A stretch of 64,000 nucleotides of DNA from Prunella strophiata (Eukaryota > Chordata > Aves > Passeriformes > Prunellidae). Shown one piece after another: positions 1 to 12,300 of this stretch. Under the pieces are notes generated by a model. The model had not been told where the DNA came from and did not search any database. It saw only the letters and a list, made by a program, of their open reading frames with translations. Where the stretch lies: contig JAZBQD010000001.1 in assembly GCA_036583965.1 (NCBI GenBank), forward strand, positions 29,050,597-29,114,596, read 5' to 3'. The translations under genes were made by a program, and so were the position numbers. Position 1 is the stretch's first letter. Every line of letters starts with the position of its first letter.

Positions 1-2305
1 CCTTCTCAGGACATGCAGGCATGTAATGAATCCCCAGGAACAGCACAGGCTGCCACCCTCTCTCACCTTTGCTAACACAAGGCTGGCACTGCTCATTTGC
101 TGCTGCCTGTCCTTGTGCACCTTTGCTCCTGCGATGGCTCCCACGAAAGGAGCCGGCAGCACGCGAGGGCTGCTCCCAAAGCACTGAGCACCAGCAAGCA
201 GGATGGTACTGCTTTCCCTCATCACTGACACCTGGACAAGCTGTGTTATTGAACAAAAAAAGACCCCAGAGTTCAGCAGTTCCTAGTGAGTCTGAAAGCC
301 CAAAATTCGTTTCTGAAAAAAAGCAATATATCCACTAATGGCACTCTAAACCTTCTGGTTTTCCTTAGTCATGTTGTAAGATGAGCTACAAACCTGGGTC
401 TGCTCCCCACAGAATTCAGCAACTTGGTCTCATTCTTGCAACAAATTCTTCATGAAATGGAATTTCTGCCCACTAAGACCAAGTTTTGGTTACTCTTGTT
501 ATCATTCAACTGCAATAATTATCAAGGAAGTAAGAATGCTGAGTCCTTGCTCAGGGCAAATGTAACAGTTCAGACAGCATGCTCAGTGTGAAAAGTCATC
601 AAAAACTTCCTTCTTACCACTTCTGCTATAGGCTTCTCTATCACAAATACAGCTAGTAACTTCAGATCTCAAATGTTTTGGTTTTTTTTAAAGGACCCCA
701 GAATAACCCAAGAATAATATCTGAGTCCTGCATCTCAAGATGTCTCTATACTTACAATTTTTTAAGGTTCAATTCTCTTCTTCCTAAGAAAGCATCTCCC
801 ACGACCTCCTTGTTTGTGAGACAGTCTTCTTTCAAAGGTTTACCAGTCTCCATACTCATGGTGGAGCATCCAAAGCCCCTCACAAGTAGCTTGCCCCAGC
901 TCCAGCACAAAAAATGAAGTTAGTAGGAGAAGTTTCTAATGCTAAAAACCAGGACTGTCCCCTAGTGAGACATTTGTCAGGAAGCACTTCATCTTCCTAG
1001 GTGGTCTGATCAGTCGGGAGCATAATTACTGCAACATACCTCCCATAATGCCCCGTCCAGCTGGGGAAGCAGGAGCAGACTGTGTGGGTTTGTGCAGCAC
1101 TCTGGCAGAGCTGGCATGGAGGGGCTGGCTGGGAAATGCTGAAGGGTCCAGCTCACCTCAGACACAGCCTTAGTTAACACGAGCAGGAGTTTAATAAACA
1201 CACATCAAACACCAACTCATCTAACAGTATCTGCCCTCTTATTATATGCTTTGAAATGCTCGCCTCTCATCTTACAACCTGCTTTCTTCTTTTGTTCACC
1301 TTCAGAATATTAAAATTACTAAACTGGAAATGATACCTAAATGAAGAGATCCAGACACCACTGAAGCAGATAAAATGAAGTATACATGATCAAACAGGCA
1401 GTCTGAGAAACTCTGCATCCTGTTGTTTCATACTCTAGAACTGCTGATCCATCAGCAACTCAAAGCAACTGGGAATCTTGCAGTGTGCCTGGCAGCAGTG
1501 CTTGCAGTGTAAGCCTCAGGGTAATTTCTAACTTATTACAGACCTCTTTTTGTCAGCTCATGATGGCAGTTCTTTGTAGAGATAAGTAACTTGCATATCC
1601 ATCTTTGCTACATCTAAATAGAAATACAGTCCTGCTTTAGAAGTCATGAACCAGAAGCACCACTACTTTCCACTTCTCCCCAACCTGTTTGACTGACATT
1701 TTCAAGAAAGAATTGTAAAACCATAAACTTTTTGACTTCAAAAAATACAGACTTTTACAAATAAAGAGAAAAGGGACACAGAAAATTATGTATTAGAGGC
1801 CACAGATTAATGAAAGTAGTGGCACAGTACTGAACGTGGATAATTACGCACACAAAATTTGAAGAGATCAATAGGTATAACATCACCAAAGTAAAAGTCA
1901 TGTACTGTAGGTGTGCAAGTCAGACAGTACATAACAAGAGAATCCACTGTTTATTCTCAAAAAGGTCTCTCAGGAAAACCGTTTGCTAATTCTGTAAGAA
2001 AAAAATGACAGCAACAAGTATGAAGGGCACATAACAGAGAAAGAGAGAAGGGGAAAGATTGCATTTTACAACAGAAAAAAACAAGAATTGTTCCTGAGAT
2101 AGGATCTTGGAGTGTGGTTTTGTTAATTTTTATTAACATGAGAATCTTCAAAGAAGAGGCTGCTAACATGAAGAGCTGACAGAGTTAACTGTAACACAGA
2201 ACAATAAAAGAAAGAACAGATGGAGGAGAAATGTCTTCTTTTCCTTCACATATCTGTGAGATGTTTCACTTCACACACATCCCAGGTTAGATATCAAAAC
2301 TAAAA
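1..2305. other. non-coding AT-rich stretch
   Basis: No gene is supported. The longest open frames (89, 79, 70 and 63 codons) lack any domain-like pattern and look like chance. Two modestly GC-rich spots lie near 100-190 and 1050-1170. I see no recognisable repeat family or RNA gene. The call rests on composition and on the absence of codon structure. Confidence 0.6.
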
Positions 2306-2307
2306 CT

Positions 2308-2560
2308 AAATTTGATGGCTCATATTCCTAATAGGATACAGTGCCCTTCACCTTTAGGTCAAGAGTTCAAATGCAAGCCCAATCAGTGGTGACCAAATGT
2401 TGTTACCATCTGCCTGTTTAGAGGCCTAGACAAGAAGAGAAAGGTTGTTCAGCTCAGTCCCATTGTTCATGGGCAGGTGTCTCCATCACAGCAACAGCCA
2501 TCACGAGTGTTACTAACTGGAAGTTGAGTCAGAGAGGTCAAGAACTGAATGGGCATAAAA
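2308..2560 (+). repeat. probable ancient tRNA-like SINE fragment
   Basis: The segment contains a box-B-like motif (GAGTTCAAATG near 2362-2372, compare GGTTCRANNCC) and a weaker box-A-like motif (TGGCTCATATT near 2315-2325) about 45 bases upstream. That spacing suits an old tRNA-derived SINE head. The remaining ~180 bp reads like a SINE body. The word pattern reminded me of ancient conserved amniote SINEs (MER131 or AmnSINE class), but that is from memory and unverified. It is not a functional tRNA gene: no acceptor stem or cloverleaf can be drawn. Confidence 0.35.
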
Positions 2561-2761
2561 ACTAAATTAGCAGATTAAAGAGTCCCTCTAGATAAGGGTC
2601 AAAGCAGTTGTGTGTCTAGATAAAGAGCATTTCAGTCTTCAGGGCTTGCAGTCACATGCCTATCACTGAACCAAATTATTTTTAAATGGAAATTGAATTG
2701 AATAAAATGATTTATAATTTGATTTAAATTTAGCTATTAGACTGGTTTCCATTTTCTTCAG

Positions 2762-2911
2762 CATCAGCTGGAGCTACACAGAACACATGCACATCTGAGG
2801 CTTATGCAACATCACTGCTAAATATCAGTATCCTGAATGTTCCAAGGATTTCAGGTCCTCCAGCTTGACAGACAGCAGACACAGCTACAGCCACACCATG
2901 GCTATTTCACA
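2762..2911 (+). other. candidate non-coding exon with splice sites at both ends
   Basis: A pyrimidine-rich acceptor (TTTCCATTTTCTTCAG) ends at 2761, and a donor (CACA|GTGAGTGG) starts at 2912, giving a 150-nt interval. All three plus-strand frames contain stops, so if it is used it belongs to an untranslated or long non-coding RNA exon. It may equally be a pseudo-exon. Confidence 0.15.
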
Positions 2912-3835
2912 GTGAGTGGGTTTCATGCAGCAGCCTTAAAAACCCATCTGGGCTTTTAAGTGCTGAGATTTGTAGTGACTTTAGCACCAGAAGGCTGCAC
3001 TAGGCTTTACTGATAATATGACACACAAACAGGAATCTGTATTCTTTTATTTTGCAGAATGTGGTATTTGCAAATAAAAAGTGATAGTAGAGCCCCCTTA
3101 ACTAAACTCTTTCTATTGATACTGCTAAGAAACTCTTGTTAGTTTTTACTCTGCTGTTTATTTTTAATTCCTTTATGTACAATTGTAGTTCTAACAGTGT
3201 CTCAAAATGCTAAGGTTTTACAGACTTAGTTCAAAATGTTTTTCTTTTCTCTACACATACATGTATTTTTCCCTTCCACTTAGATCCACTGAAATCTGAT
3301 GATAATTACTTTGTTTTGATTCTCACAGTAAGTGTTGTGCTAGAGTCAACAATGAAGCAGGAATATGTCAGATGTGCAGAGAAGATAGCTTGAAGCATCA
3401 GCTTTGAAAAATTCTGTACAGATAGTAACTCTGCTCTCCTCCCTGCCAGGAGAGATAATCTGGGCTCTATGCAATTTAAAGCATGTATATGCATCTTTGG
3501 GAACATGAACAGGAGCATGAAATTTGTCCAAGGAGGAGGAGCTAAGTCTGACTTGCCCAACAATTCCCATATTACAATTGTCATGAATCAGATATTTTCT
3601 CAAATCAGATCTTTCTCCTTGTCATTGTACACAACAACACCTTTCAACATCACTTTGGGAAACACAAGAGTGCTCTTTTCTACCCTGCAACTCCCACTGT
3701 TTCTCACTGGTATCTTACTTGGAGCATACTTTTTGGATGCTTTCCATGAATCATAAATATAAATATTATTTAACATGAATATTTCAAGCAAGGAAACAAA
3801 GCAAAAATTCTTATTCACAAAGCTGTTTGAAAGAG

Positions 3836-3853
3836 AAAAAAAAAAAAAAAAAA
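3836..3853 (+). repeat. poly-A run (A18)
   Basis: Uninterrupted run of 18 A residues. No target-site duplication or retroposed body is visible next to it, so it is best treated as a mononucleotide microsatellite. Confidence 0.9.
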
Positions 3854-4176
3854 CAATGAGAAAAGGACACGGGAACTTGTTGTTAGTCTCTGTACAAGGT
3901 CACAATAAAATTGCAGTTTATGTAATTCTCACTCTGCATTGACACACCTCCCAGTAAACTACAGTTTCTTAAGATAGAAATAAAACAATTCCTACTCAAA
4001 TTATTTTCTTTCATCAGACCTGAAGGCAGTAACACAATCATACCTGGGTTTGGCAAGGCACTAACCTGCATAAATGCATTGGGGGAGGTGAAGGTATGAC
4101 TCAATACACTAAGTTAGAAGAGGTCTCAGTAAATAAAATATTTTTATAAAGTATTTATCTCCAAATACTATAAAAA

Positions 4177-4208
4177 TTACACTCCAAAGTCTTTACACTC
4201 CAAAGACT
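4177..4208. repeat. 16-bp tandem duplication
   Basis: Two adjacent 16-base copies, TTACACTCCAAAGTCT and TTACACTCCAAAGACT, differ at one position. This is a recent-looking local duplication with no evident function. Confidence 0.85.
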
Positions 4209-6904
4209 CAGAAATAGCAGCAATGGGCAACATCTTTATTGTGACAGTGTGAAACAGTCTCCAGGATCAAATGGGTCATTCCAAGGAAATGGATAAATTA
4301 CTCCATTCATTGCTTGTGCAGATAATCACCAATTCAACAGGGGAATAACACCATATGGTCATTTACACCTAGGCCACCACACAACATTGTTTTTCCTTAT
4401 TGGAAGTCTTCCTTTCCATGAGAAAGGAATTTCCATCCTTTTACCTTCACCTTCTCTCATACAATCCACCTATCTAGTATCAAATAATGGCCTCCAAGTT
4501 ATTCTCATTCACCATGGTAGAATGGATATATTATACTTTTAGCTTCTTCTCCTGGCTACAATATAATTTTGGGAAAATACTTTTCTGTTACTGCTATACA
4601 TTGGCTATTCATACTGCCCCTTTGAGACCAAAACAATCCAGTATTTCAAGACTATCAGATACAATTTGGTCACAAATTTTTATGCTCTACACAGAAAATT
4701 TATCCTAAAGTTCTCTACTAATTGCTATATTGGAAAATAAATTCTGTATCTGCTAAGGGTTAGGTTCAATAATCCAGATTATGCCTTCCTATTGCAGGGT
4801 TCCTGGGAGCTGGACACAGCAGCCTGTTCTAAAGAGTTAGGAGCAACTTCTATTTCAATTAAAGAAGTTTGATGAAAATGCTTTAGCAGGGTCCCCCCTT
4901 CTTCAGAAAGAGCTTCTCTCTGGACTCTCTTCCTGAGTGCCTGTAGGCTCAAGTGCACTGGAATGCAACATGGAAACTACTGAAACCTACTGAGGCAGTA
5001 AAGCAACTGAACAAGGTGATGCCATTGCAGTAAGGAAACAGAAGTGATCTTACTGCCATGGTTTGGATCATTTCCCCTGCTGTGCCTCTTGAAATATACT
5101 CTGCATGCTTTGCTAAAAAGAATCATTGAATTCATTCTCCAGGTCAAATTTAACAAAAGGAGAGACTTCTACCATTTAAACAGCTCCAAGTAAACTATTT
5201 GTTTTGCTATTCTTGCTGCTCATTACCTACAGCATTAAAATACTCTAAACATTCTAAAATCTGGTAACTAACACCCTGTTAGAAACAGAAAAAAGGAGAG
5301 TACTCTAAAGCTGCCCATAGCTAATGTACCTAGTGAAGTAATTTTTCAGTGAAGCTACTGAATTACAAGCCCTACATCTAAGATGCCTCACAGGAAAATG
5401 AAGTGTCTGTCTAACGACTGCTTCCAAGGCACACATCCATCATCTTACCCAGCTGCTCAACCTACAGCACTGTTTCTTTGCACTCTGCCTTTGTATTAGA
5501 TGATGCTTAATCTCTCTGATGTACTAACACCAGGAAGCATGAACTGCTGAAGACACAGGAACCACATGCTCAACCCCATTAACCAGTTGTACAGAAGAGA
5601 GAGAAAAGCTTTGGAAAAAGCAGGTTCTAACTGTGCTATGTAAGCACCAGTGCTGAGGTGCCTTAAATGTTTCCAGTTGGCAAGTTCTCATAATTCACAA
5701 GCAATGGTGTGGTCTAGAACACAGGACAGCCATCCATGGGTCTCACCTATGGTCCATGACTAAATGTGTAATTACTTCCAGGATGTGCAAATGATGGTGG
5801 AAGGGATTAGGTGTGCTGGATCTCAGTATGGCTCTGTGCTAAGAGTAATACTTTGTATAAAAGGTGTGGCCAGAGGCCCAAGACAAACCCCACAGTGATG
5901 CCAAAATATCTGAAAGCTACAACCTCAATCTAGTAATCAAATAGACTGAACCACAATCCTGTATGCACCAGCTTATGTTACATACCTTGCCTCTAGAATC
6001 TGCTAGTAACACACAAAATCAGCTCTTTTGGAATCACTTTTAATTCCATGAAAACAGAAGAGAAACGTTATTAATCACAGTCTAAGATAAATGTACAGAT
6101 GTCTGTTTCACAGCTATGGTTCTGATAAACACATCAAATCCATTCAAACTTCTCAGAAAGTCTAAGTGGAAGTGCATGTCTGCATAGCCCACTGACAGCC
6201 CTCCAGAAATCTCCCAGGGCCCATTGCTCAGCAGACTGCTAATTGATAGCATTGTAAAAAGAGGGCAAATCCTGGTCTGTTTGTGAAGCTGCACAGATAG
6301 CTGTGGATTGCTCTCTGTGACATTAGATAAAAGGGCATCCAAAGCCTTAGAACACATTGTGCTTTCACAGAATAATAACAATAACACCAACAAGAAAACA
6401 AAACCTTTCATTTATGAGTGTCTCTTGGAAACTTTCACAAACAAATTCAGAAAGGAAGGTCTTACAGCATTCTACCTTCAGAGCAATCAGATCCACACCT
6501 ATTGAAAGCTAGAGCTGAAAGTCTAGCAATAGCCTCTATTATAAAAGTGATTTTTTGCTATCTACAAAAGATTTTGCTATTTAATTTAGACACAACTTCA
6601 TTATGTCACATATTTTACTAATAAGGATACATATCTAATATAACTAATGTGAAAGCTTAAATGGGTGAGTTTATATAAAATGCACAGGCATACATATATA
6701 CACACAAATAAAATTAATTGCTATTTTCTGAGTCTGCCTACCACCTTGGCCTTGCAAAGACAGCATTCTTTATGTTCATCATTTGTGTTAGATGTGTTTG
6801 CCTTTTGCCTTTCAGTTTCAACAAATCCATCTTTGTTCTTATACTATGAAAAGAAGCTAAAAGATGTATGATTGACCTCCATACTATTCTCTCCTTCATA
6901 TTCT

Positions 6905-6921
6905 CCCCACCCTCCCCCCCC
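6905..6921 (-). other. C-rich tract with G-quadruplex potential on minus strand
   Basis: The plus strand reads CCCC-A-CCC-T-CCCCCCCC. The minus strand therefore has at least four runs of three G with short loops if the last tract is split, which meets the simple G3+N1-7 quadruplex pattern. Confidence 0.5.
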
Positions 6922-8275
6922 ACCATTTAGCTGTCTTCTAAACTCAATATGTCAATCTTTAATTTTCTTCCTCCTCCTGAGTAATACTTTTGTTGCCAGC
7001 ATTTAAATCTTGTCTATCCTGTCTATTCATAACCAGATAGAAAATATGTTTTTATTCAAGGTGAGGTGACCTGTGTTTCATCTTTGAGTATTTCAGCACT
7101 ATACTTCAAATGTTTCCTCAGTCCAAATTCATTAAAGTTCTACACGAAACAGCCTTGTACTTTTCCCCATTTTGAAAATAAAAAATAACCCCTAAATTCA
7201 TTGTACTCACAGAACTTTATTGATGACAAATTCACCTTGTCACGCCATTCCAATTTTGTAAGGATGATTAACATAGGAATATGCCTGTGTAACAGCCTGA
7301 AAATACACTGTACTATCAGTGATACATATTGCCAGTATTACACCACTGGTAGAGTTTCCTTGACATTTGCAACTGATCACTAACTATTATAACCCTTGCT
7401 TCACACACACAGGGTATATAAAACAGGGTAGTGAAAGCAGGTGAAGTTTGACAGACTCCATCTTCACAACCAGCTTCCCACAATAACAATTTTCCTATTA
7501 TTAGAGAGGGGTTTGCTTTCTCTCTCACAAGGGCACCGTGGCTCCAACTCCCCAGCTGGTGCAGCACACAGTTTACATTATCACACCACTAATGTGCCGA
7601 GACAGTAGCATGTTGTGGGTCTTATGTTGGAACTAAATTCTTACTTTTTGCTTTTTTTTAAGCTACCTACCATACAGAACCAAACACAGATAATTTTTCC
7701 AGTCTCCAGGACCTTCCAGAAAGAGATTTAGGTACCCAGCTGATGACTTGAGCCTGCAGCCCAGAGTGCTCACTGAAGTAAAGGACAACACAGCCTCCCA
7801 CAAGCAATCCCAGTCCTGAACCTCTCCTGCCCTTTTCCTCCCATTGCTGCATGGGCTGTTTGTGACATGGGCTCTGCTTGTGATGGCTACTGTCAAATCC
7901 AACGTGGGGGCCAAGAGAGAGCTCTGTGTCACATCACCCCTCTCAGCAGACACCTTCTAAGCCTACTGCCAACACAACATGCAACCTCTGTGTGCTCCTT
8001 CTCTTGCCTCTGCCTCTTTATGTCTCTGCACGTTACACAACACTGAGATCAGAAATGGCACTTTAGTCAGAAAATTATTGCTTAAATTTTTGTGTAGGAC
8101 TGAGGAGAAAGAAAATACAATTACACAGACCAGACACACACATACACACGCCTCATCTCTAATTCAAGGCAAACATTTCACAGTCAGTTTCTTGGCATTT
8201 TATGTGAATATATATTAAGTCTAACCAGGCTTTATGTTGAATATGTCAACCATGTCATACATAAAGCTGTCTATC

Positions 8276-8580
8276 ACAGTCTTTCAGGAGCAACAAAATG
8301 GTGAAACAAACACACTGGGGCTCCTGACTCCCTCCAGGCACTGCTGAGCAGTCTGTGGAGCCCGTGAAAAAAGCCATTCAGCCCTTTGGTACCGACCTGG
8401 GAGCCGCAAGGCTCCGCGTCCCCCTGGGCAGGAGCTGTCCCCTGCGTGGGGGCACGGCCACCTCGGCCCAGGGACACCCTGGCCACACCTGCCCCATCCT
8501 CCAGGCACTGCCACGGCTGCTGGTGCTGCAGACACAGCACACATCAGCTCCCAAGACTGACACTGCTACCCCAGGTTGAG
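8276..8580. other. GC-rich patch
   Basis: About 300 bp with clearly raised GC and around seven CpGs between 8395 and 8480. Several overlapping open frames of 60-94 codons occur on both strands, as expected where stop codons are rare; none looks like a known domain. A small regulatory element, an unclassified old repeat or a local biased-gene-conversion hot spot are all possible. Confidence 0.5.
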
Positions 8581-8861
8581 GACAGACTGTGCTTCGGCTC
8601 TTCAGCTCTAATTATTTCTTTTTCCTTAAGAATCATTTTTCATGCTACACCACCAGGCAGGAAAGTTTAAGATTATGATAATTTTCTGTTATTCTTCTCT
8701 GGCCATGTCTGATACTTTCTTATCTGCATTTCTTTTGCTAAAGACATTTGCTGATCTTAAACCTGGCTTGAATGAATAGCAATTGTTCCCTTCTGGTTTT
8801 GAAGGTACTTTGTTTGTCTACCCCATTCACTGGCCTGAAATCAGCAAGGCCTCAGATGGCT

Positions 8862-8875
8862 GTTGCTATGGCAAC
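8862..8875. promoter_or_regulatory. RFX X-box match
   Basis: GTTGCTATGGCAAC fits the X-box consensus GTHNYYATRRNAAC at every position and has perfect 5-bp inverted arms (GTTGC/GCAAC). RFX factors, which include regulators of ciliary genes and immune genes, bind such sites. The surrounding 100 bp is moderately GC-rich. The motif match is direct; binding in vivo is inference. Confidence 0.5.
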
Positions 8876-9043
8876 TCTGTTCATTCAACACTGGCATATA
8901 ATGAAGACAATGTGTTTTCCATTTAGATGAGTTTTAGAGCAAAAGAGAGAAGACTCCTGCTTAACAGTCCCCGAGAATGCCAGGGTAATATAATCAGGGT
9001 TTCTGTAGTACCAGTAAAACCACCATGTGCAACTACAAGAGGG

Positions 9044-9066
9044 AAGGAAGAAAGAAAGAAAGAAAG
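9044..9066 (+). repeat. GAAA microsatellite
   Basis: Purine-only tract of about five GAAA units after GGAA units. On the minus strand this pyrimidine tract precedes a TAG at 9033-9034, so it also resembles a 3' splice site, but the following minus-strand frames give at most about 33 open codons. Confidence 0.85.
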
Positions 9067-10546
9067 TTATGTTGCTTTTTCACAATAATTACAGTGCTGG
9101 GCAAATTAATCAACAGTGTGACTGCACTTCTTTACTCTTTAAGACCTTCTCCACTGAGAATAATTCAGAAATAGATGTTTTGCTCATACTTTTTCCTAGC
9201 AGAGTGGCAATTTGGACACTACTGCCCTGCAAATACGACATTGAAAACCTTCTCTCTCCCCCCTTGCTTCCTTAACCAACGGGGCACTTTGACAGCACAA
9301 GATGTGTGGGTGCTTGTTTTCAGAGCAAGTTTTCATGAACACTGACAGGCAGAATTACTAATGCAACAACTTCCTCTGCCTCCTCTCATCTGCCAGGTCC
9401 TGGCCATGCAGGCTGCAGCAAAACAAAAATAAGGAATACAGTTATCAAAGAAATGGTTCTTTAAATACAGATACCATTCACTTGTCACATCTATGCCCCA
9501 CATTTTTCTACCTACCTCAGTTATGTCAAAAGCAGGTGTAATTAAGTGTGTGCTAGGAGAGAGGAAGCAGAAAGGGCTCCTGATCACAGGGAAGGGCTGC
9601 TCCTCTCACCCTCTGGGGCTCACTGTGCCCCGTGTATCATTACTGAAGAGGGTGTTTTAAAGAGGTTCTTACAAATATGAACATTTCCAAAAAACATGCC
9701 ACAGAAACTTATTTACTCCTTTGATTAATGAAGTCCAGATATGTTCTCTCTCCCCCTCTTCTCCTTGCATTTCTCTTGCTCTCCCAACAAGCCTTTTTAA
9801 ACTTTTTATCTGGTTACCTCGTGGGCTTCACTTAAGATCCACAGCAATAACAACAAAGAAGAAAATGGAAACTAGTTCTTTTTCTATTTACAGTGGAAAC
9901 ATTGACTTGAAAAGATTTCTCTTTTCCACTGTTTTTGCAGAGCAGCAGGGAGCTAACACTTCCTGTAAGGGAAAGCCAGTTTTCCATACTCAAATGAAGT
10001 CCAATGTTTTAAAATTCTTCAAACAGGAAACATTATGTTTTCAACTGACATGTCGTTTATCTAATCAGGTTATCTCCTCCTTATTTCACTCTGAGGAGGT
10101 CAGTAAGCTTGGAATTTAGCTCTTTTCTTTAAGGAATCACATTTATGTCACTATTTTTTTAAATGACAAAGTAAAAAAACCCCTAATATCAAGACGGAAG
10201 TAAAGATACAGGACCTACATTTCTCTTCCTTCAAGGCAGTAGCATTTGGGGTTTTTTCCTCATTGCTGAAGTTAAGATTTTCAGGAATAAGGAAGTGGCC
10301 TGTTTTGATACACAGGATACTGTTCACACATGGAAGGGCTGTGGAATCCAAGTCAAGAAATCCTGGGTGTTCTTGGTGATCTCAGCCTTTGAATAACAGC
10401 AGTCTGTGAAATCACACACACTCACTGCAACACACGAAATACCCCAGAATTTCAAATATCTGTGCCACCACATTGCTTAAAATTTCTGAAAGCAAAACAA
10501 TATTCTCCATATAGCTGCCCACAGTAAGATTTTTAATTTTCTCTCA

Positions 10547-10583
10547 AATATAAGGTTTCCCCTTATATTACCCTTATATAAGG
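10547..10583. repeat. two adjacent palindromes
   Basis: AATATAAGG (10547-10555), a 5-base loop and CCTTATATT (10561-10569) form a perfect 9-bp stem. Two bases later comes the perfect 12-bp palindrome CCTTATATAAGG (10572-10583). It resembles a CArG box but has eight rather than six A/T bases between CC and GG. Confidence 0.7.
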
Positions 10584-11860
10584 TGGAGCCAACTAATATT
10601 TCTCTGTTATCCAAGTGTGCTGGGCTTTGATGGGTTATAAAACTTGGTGACTATTCATACATTTTGTAACACTATCTAAGGAGGAGGATGATGTATGTCA
10701 AGATCTGTGTTTGTTCCCTTGCACTTCTACAGCTGAAGAAAGCAGTCATGTTTATGTCTGTCAGATCTTTTCTGGCTCTTCACTTGTGCTGACAGCTTAC
10801 AGCCTTGCTTCAGCTCCTACAAAGCTCAAAACCTGCAGCTGCACTAGCTGGCATGCCCTTTCTCATTCCTCCCCTCCACCCCTTATCTCCCCCCTTTCAC
10901 ACCCCCATCATTATTTCTAACTCTTTTTTGTCTCAATCAAAAGCATACAGTCACCAAGCCTGACCAGGCTCCATGGAGAGAGCAGATTTTAAGGCATAAC
11001 TACAAACATGTTGTACATGCACTCACGCTTTCCTCTGATTTCAAACAACCAACCCTGAATTCTGAGGACTGGCTATTGCACTGATCTCACTTATTGCCAG
11101 CATACCAAAAATCAGCCATCATTTATGCAAGGAGGACAGCAATATAAATCAAGACAAGTCCAGGGTACTTGGATGTAGATTCATTGTCACTCCAGACCTT
11201 GAGACATAGCTCTTTGGCTCCTGTCAGCTAAGTCAAGATTCAAGGTTATGATTCCCCAGATGAAACAGACAAACCCATTTAGTAATGTCAGCCCAAAGGG
11301 TAGTTTTGTTTAAATCCAGTAACACCAAGTTTCCTAACAATATTGTAAGAAATAACATCAGTTCTTACAGAAATCTCTGTATTACCTGCAAGATACAAAA
11401 CCACAACTGGCTTTTTAACAGGCACAAAGTCTGCATGAAGAATTATACTGCAGAGTTTGCAGAGTACCTGCACTGGCAAATAAATTACATTGAAGTTACA
11501 TTGCTTTTAAAGCATTAAACACCACAACAACATTCAGGTCAAGCTTTTTTGCTAAAAGATAAAATTGTTTCCTTTCCTCATGTCTCTTCTGTAGACAAAA
11601 GTACTGCAGAAACAGTGGTTAGTAGGGCAGAGCTGTAAAAGCACCCAAAACAAAAGAGCAGAGTGTACAACAGCAGAGGGCTCCGAAGGGAAAATTTTGC
11701 TGGTTTTCCTAGATCCAAATGTCCTGGTTAACCCAAACAGACAAGACAACAGCAGTAAGCACTACTGCCTCAGAAACAAAGGCAATTTCAACACGATTCA
11801 GCAATGAATCTGCCCTGTACTTCAGTATCACTTGTCAGTGTTAGTACCACACGGGTGTCT

Positions 11861-12300
11861 CAAGGCTCTTGGCACACCAGCACAGGAGGTGCTGCAGGGG
11901 CCTGACTGTAAATGTGAATAATCCCACAAGCATCAAGGGATTATTCTCCACGCTTCAGCCATCTCAGTCTTTGCACGCAAGGTGGGGGAGAGGACAGAGT
12001 GGCTCTGCAGCCTGTGATGCAGCGTGTGCACCCAGCCTCACAACACAGGCATGACACCAGCCTCCAGCCAGGACTGCAGCCCCTCGTGGAGTCACTTCAG
12101 GTGCTGGCTGCCTAAATGGATGCACACATCCTTGTGTGCAGAGCACCCCTCCCTCTGGCAGGGAGGACCCTGTGTGTGCAGCACAGCTGCTGAGCCAAAG
12201 CTGGCAGGTCAGGCTGCTGTGCCAGCCAGAGCTGCCCGCGCCGCGCCGTCAGCAGAGGAGGGAAGGGGGAACAAATGGCCAGTAACATCTTCTGGGCTCA
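11861..12300. other. GC-rich patch with short CpG cluster
   Basis: Raised GC over about 400 bp, with five CpGs packed into 12237-12249. Open frames of 60-105 codons occur on both strands and none carries a recognisable motif. The CpG cluster is too short for a standard CpG island. Confidence 0.5.

Larger units (their letters stand above)
2912..8275. other. non-coding AT-rich stretch
   Basis: No supported gene. It holds an A18 run (3836-3853), a 16-bp tandem duplication (4177-4208), a C-rich tract (6905-6921), an AT/CA-rich low-complexity area around 6685-6722 and a short CA-rich run near 8133-8149. The largest open frame (109 codons, minus strand, 6082-6411) starts in a leucine/valine-rich stretch but has no recognisable domain. 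Two isolated TATA-like motifs (5856 and 7415) have no promoter context. Confidence 0.6.
8581..11860. other. non-coding AT-rich stretch
   Basis: No supported gene. It contains an RFX X-box match (8862-8875), a GAAA microsatellite (9044-9066) and a pair of palindromes (10547-10583). The longest open frame (132 codons, plus strand, 9721-10119) is rich in Ser, Phe and Leu and shows no domain. The rest is ordinary low-GC sequence. Confidence 0.6.

Noticed and set aside
5856..5864. TATAAAAGG TATA-box match
   Set aside because: Isolated in AT-rich sequence with no CpG, initiator or transcript evidence; such matches are expected by chance.
7415..7423. TATATAAAA TATA-box match
   Set aside because: Same reason: no supporting promoter elements or downstream gene.
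9721..10119. 132-codon plus-strand open frame
   Set aside because: Biased Ser/Phe/Leu composition, no domain, no splice support.
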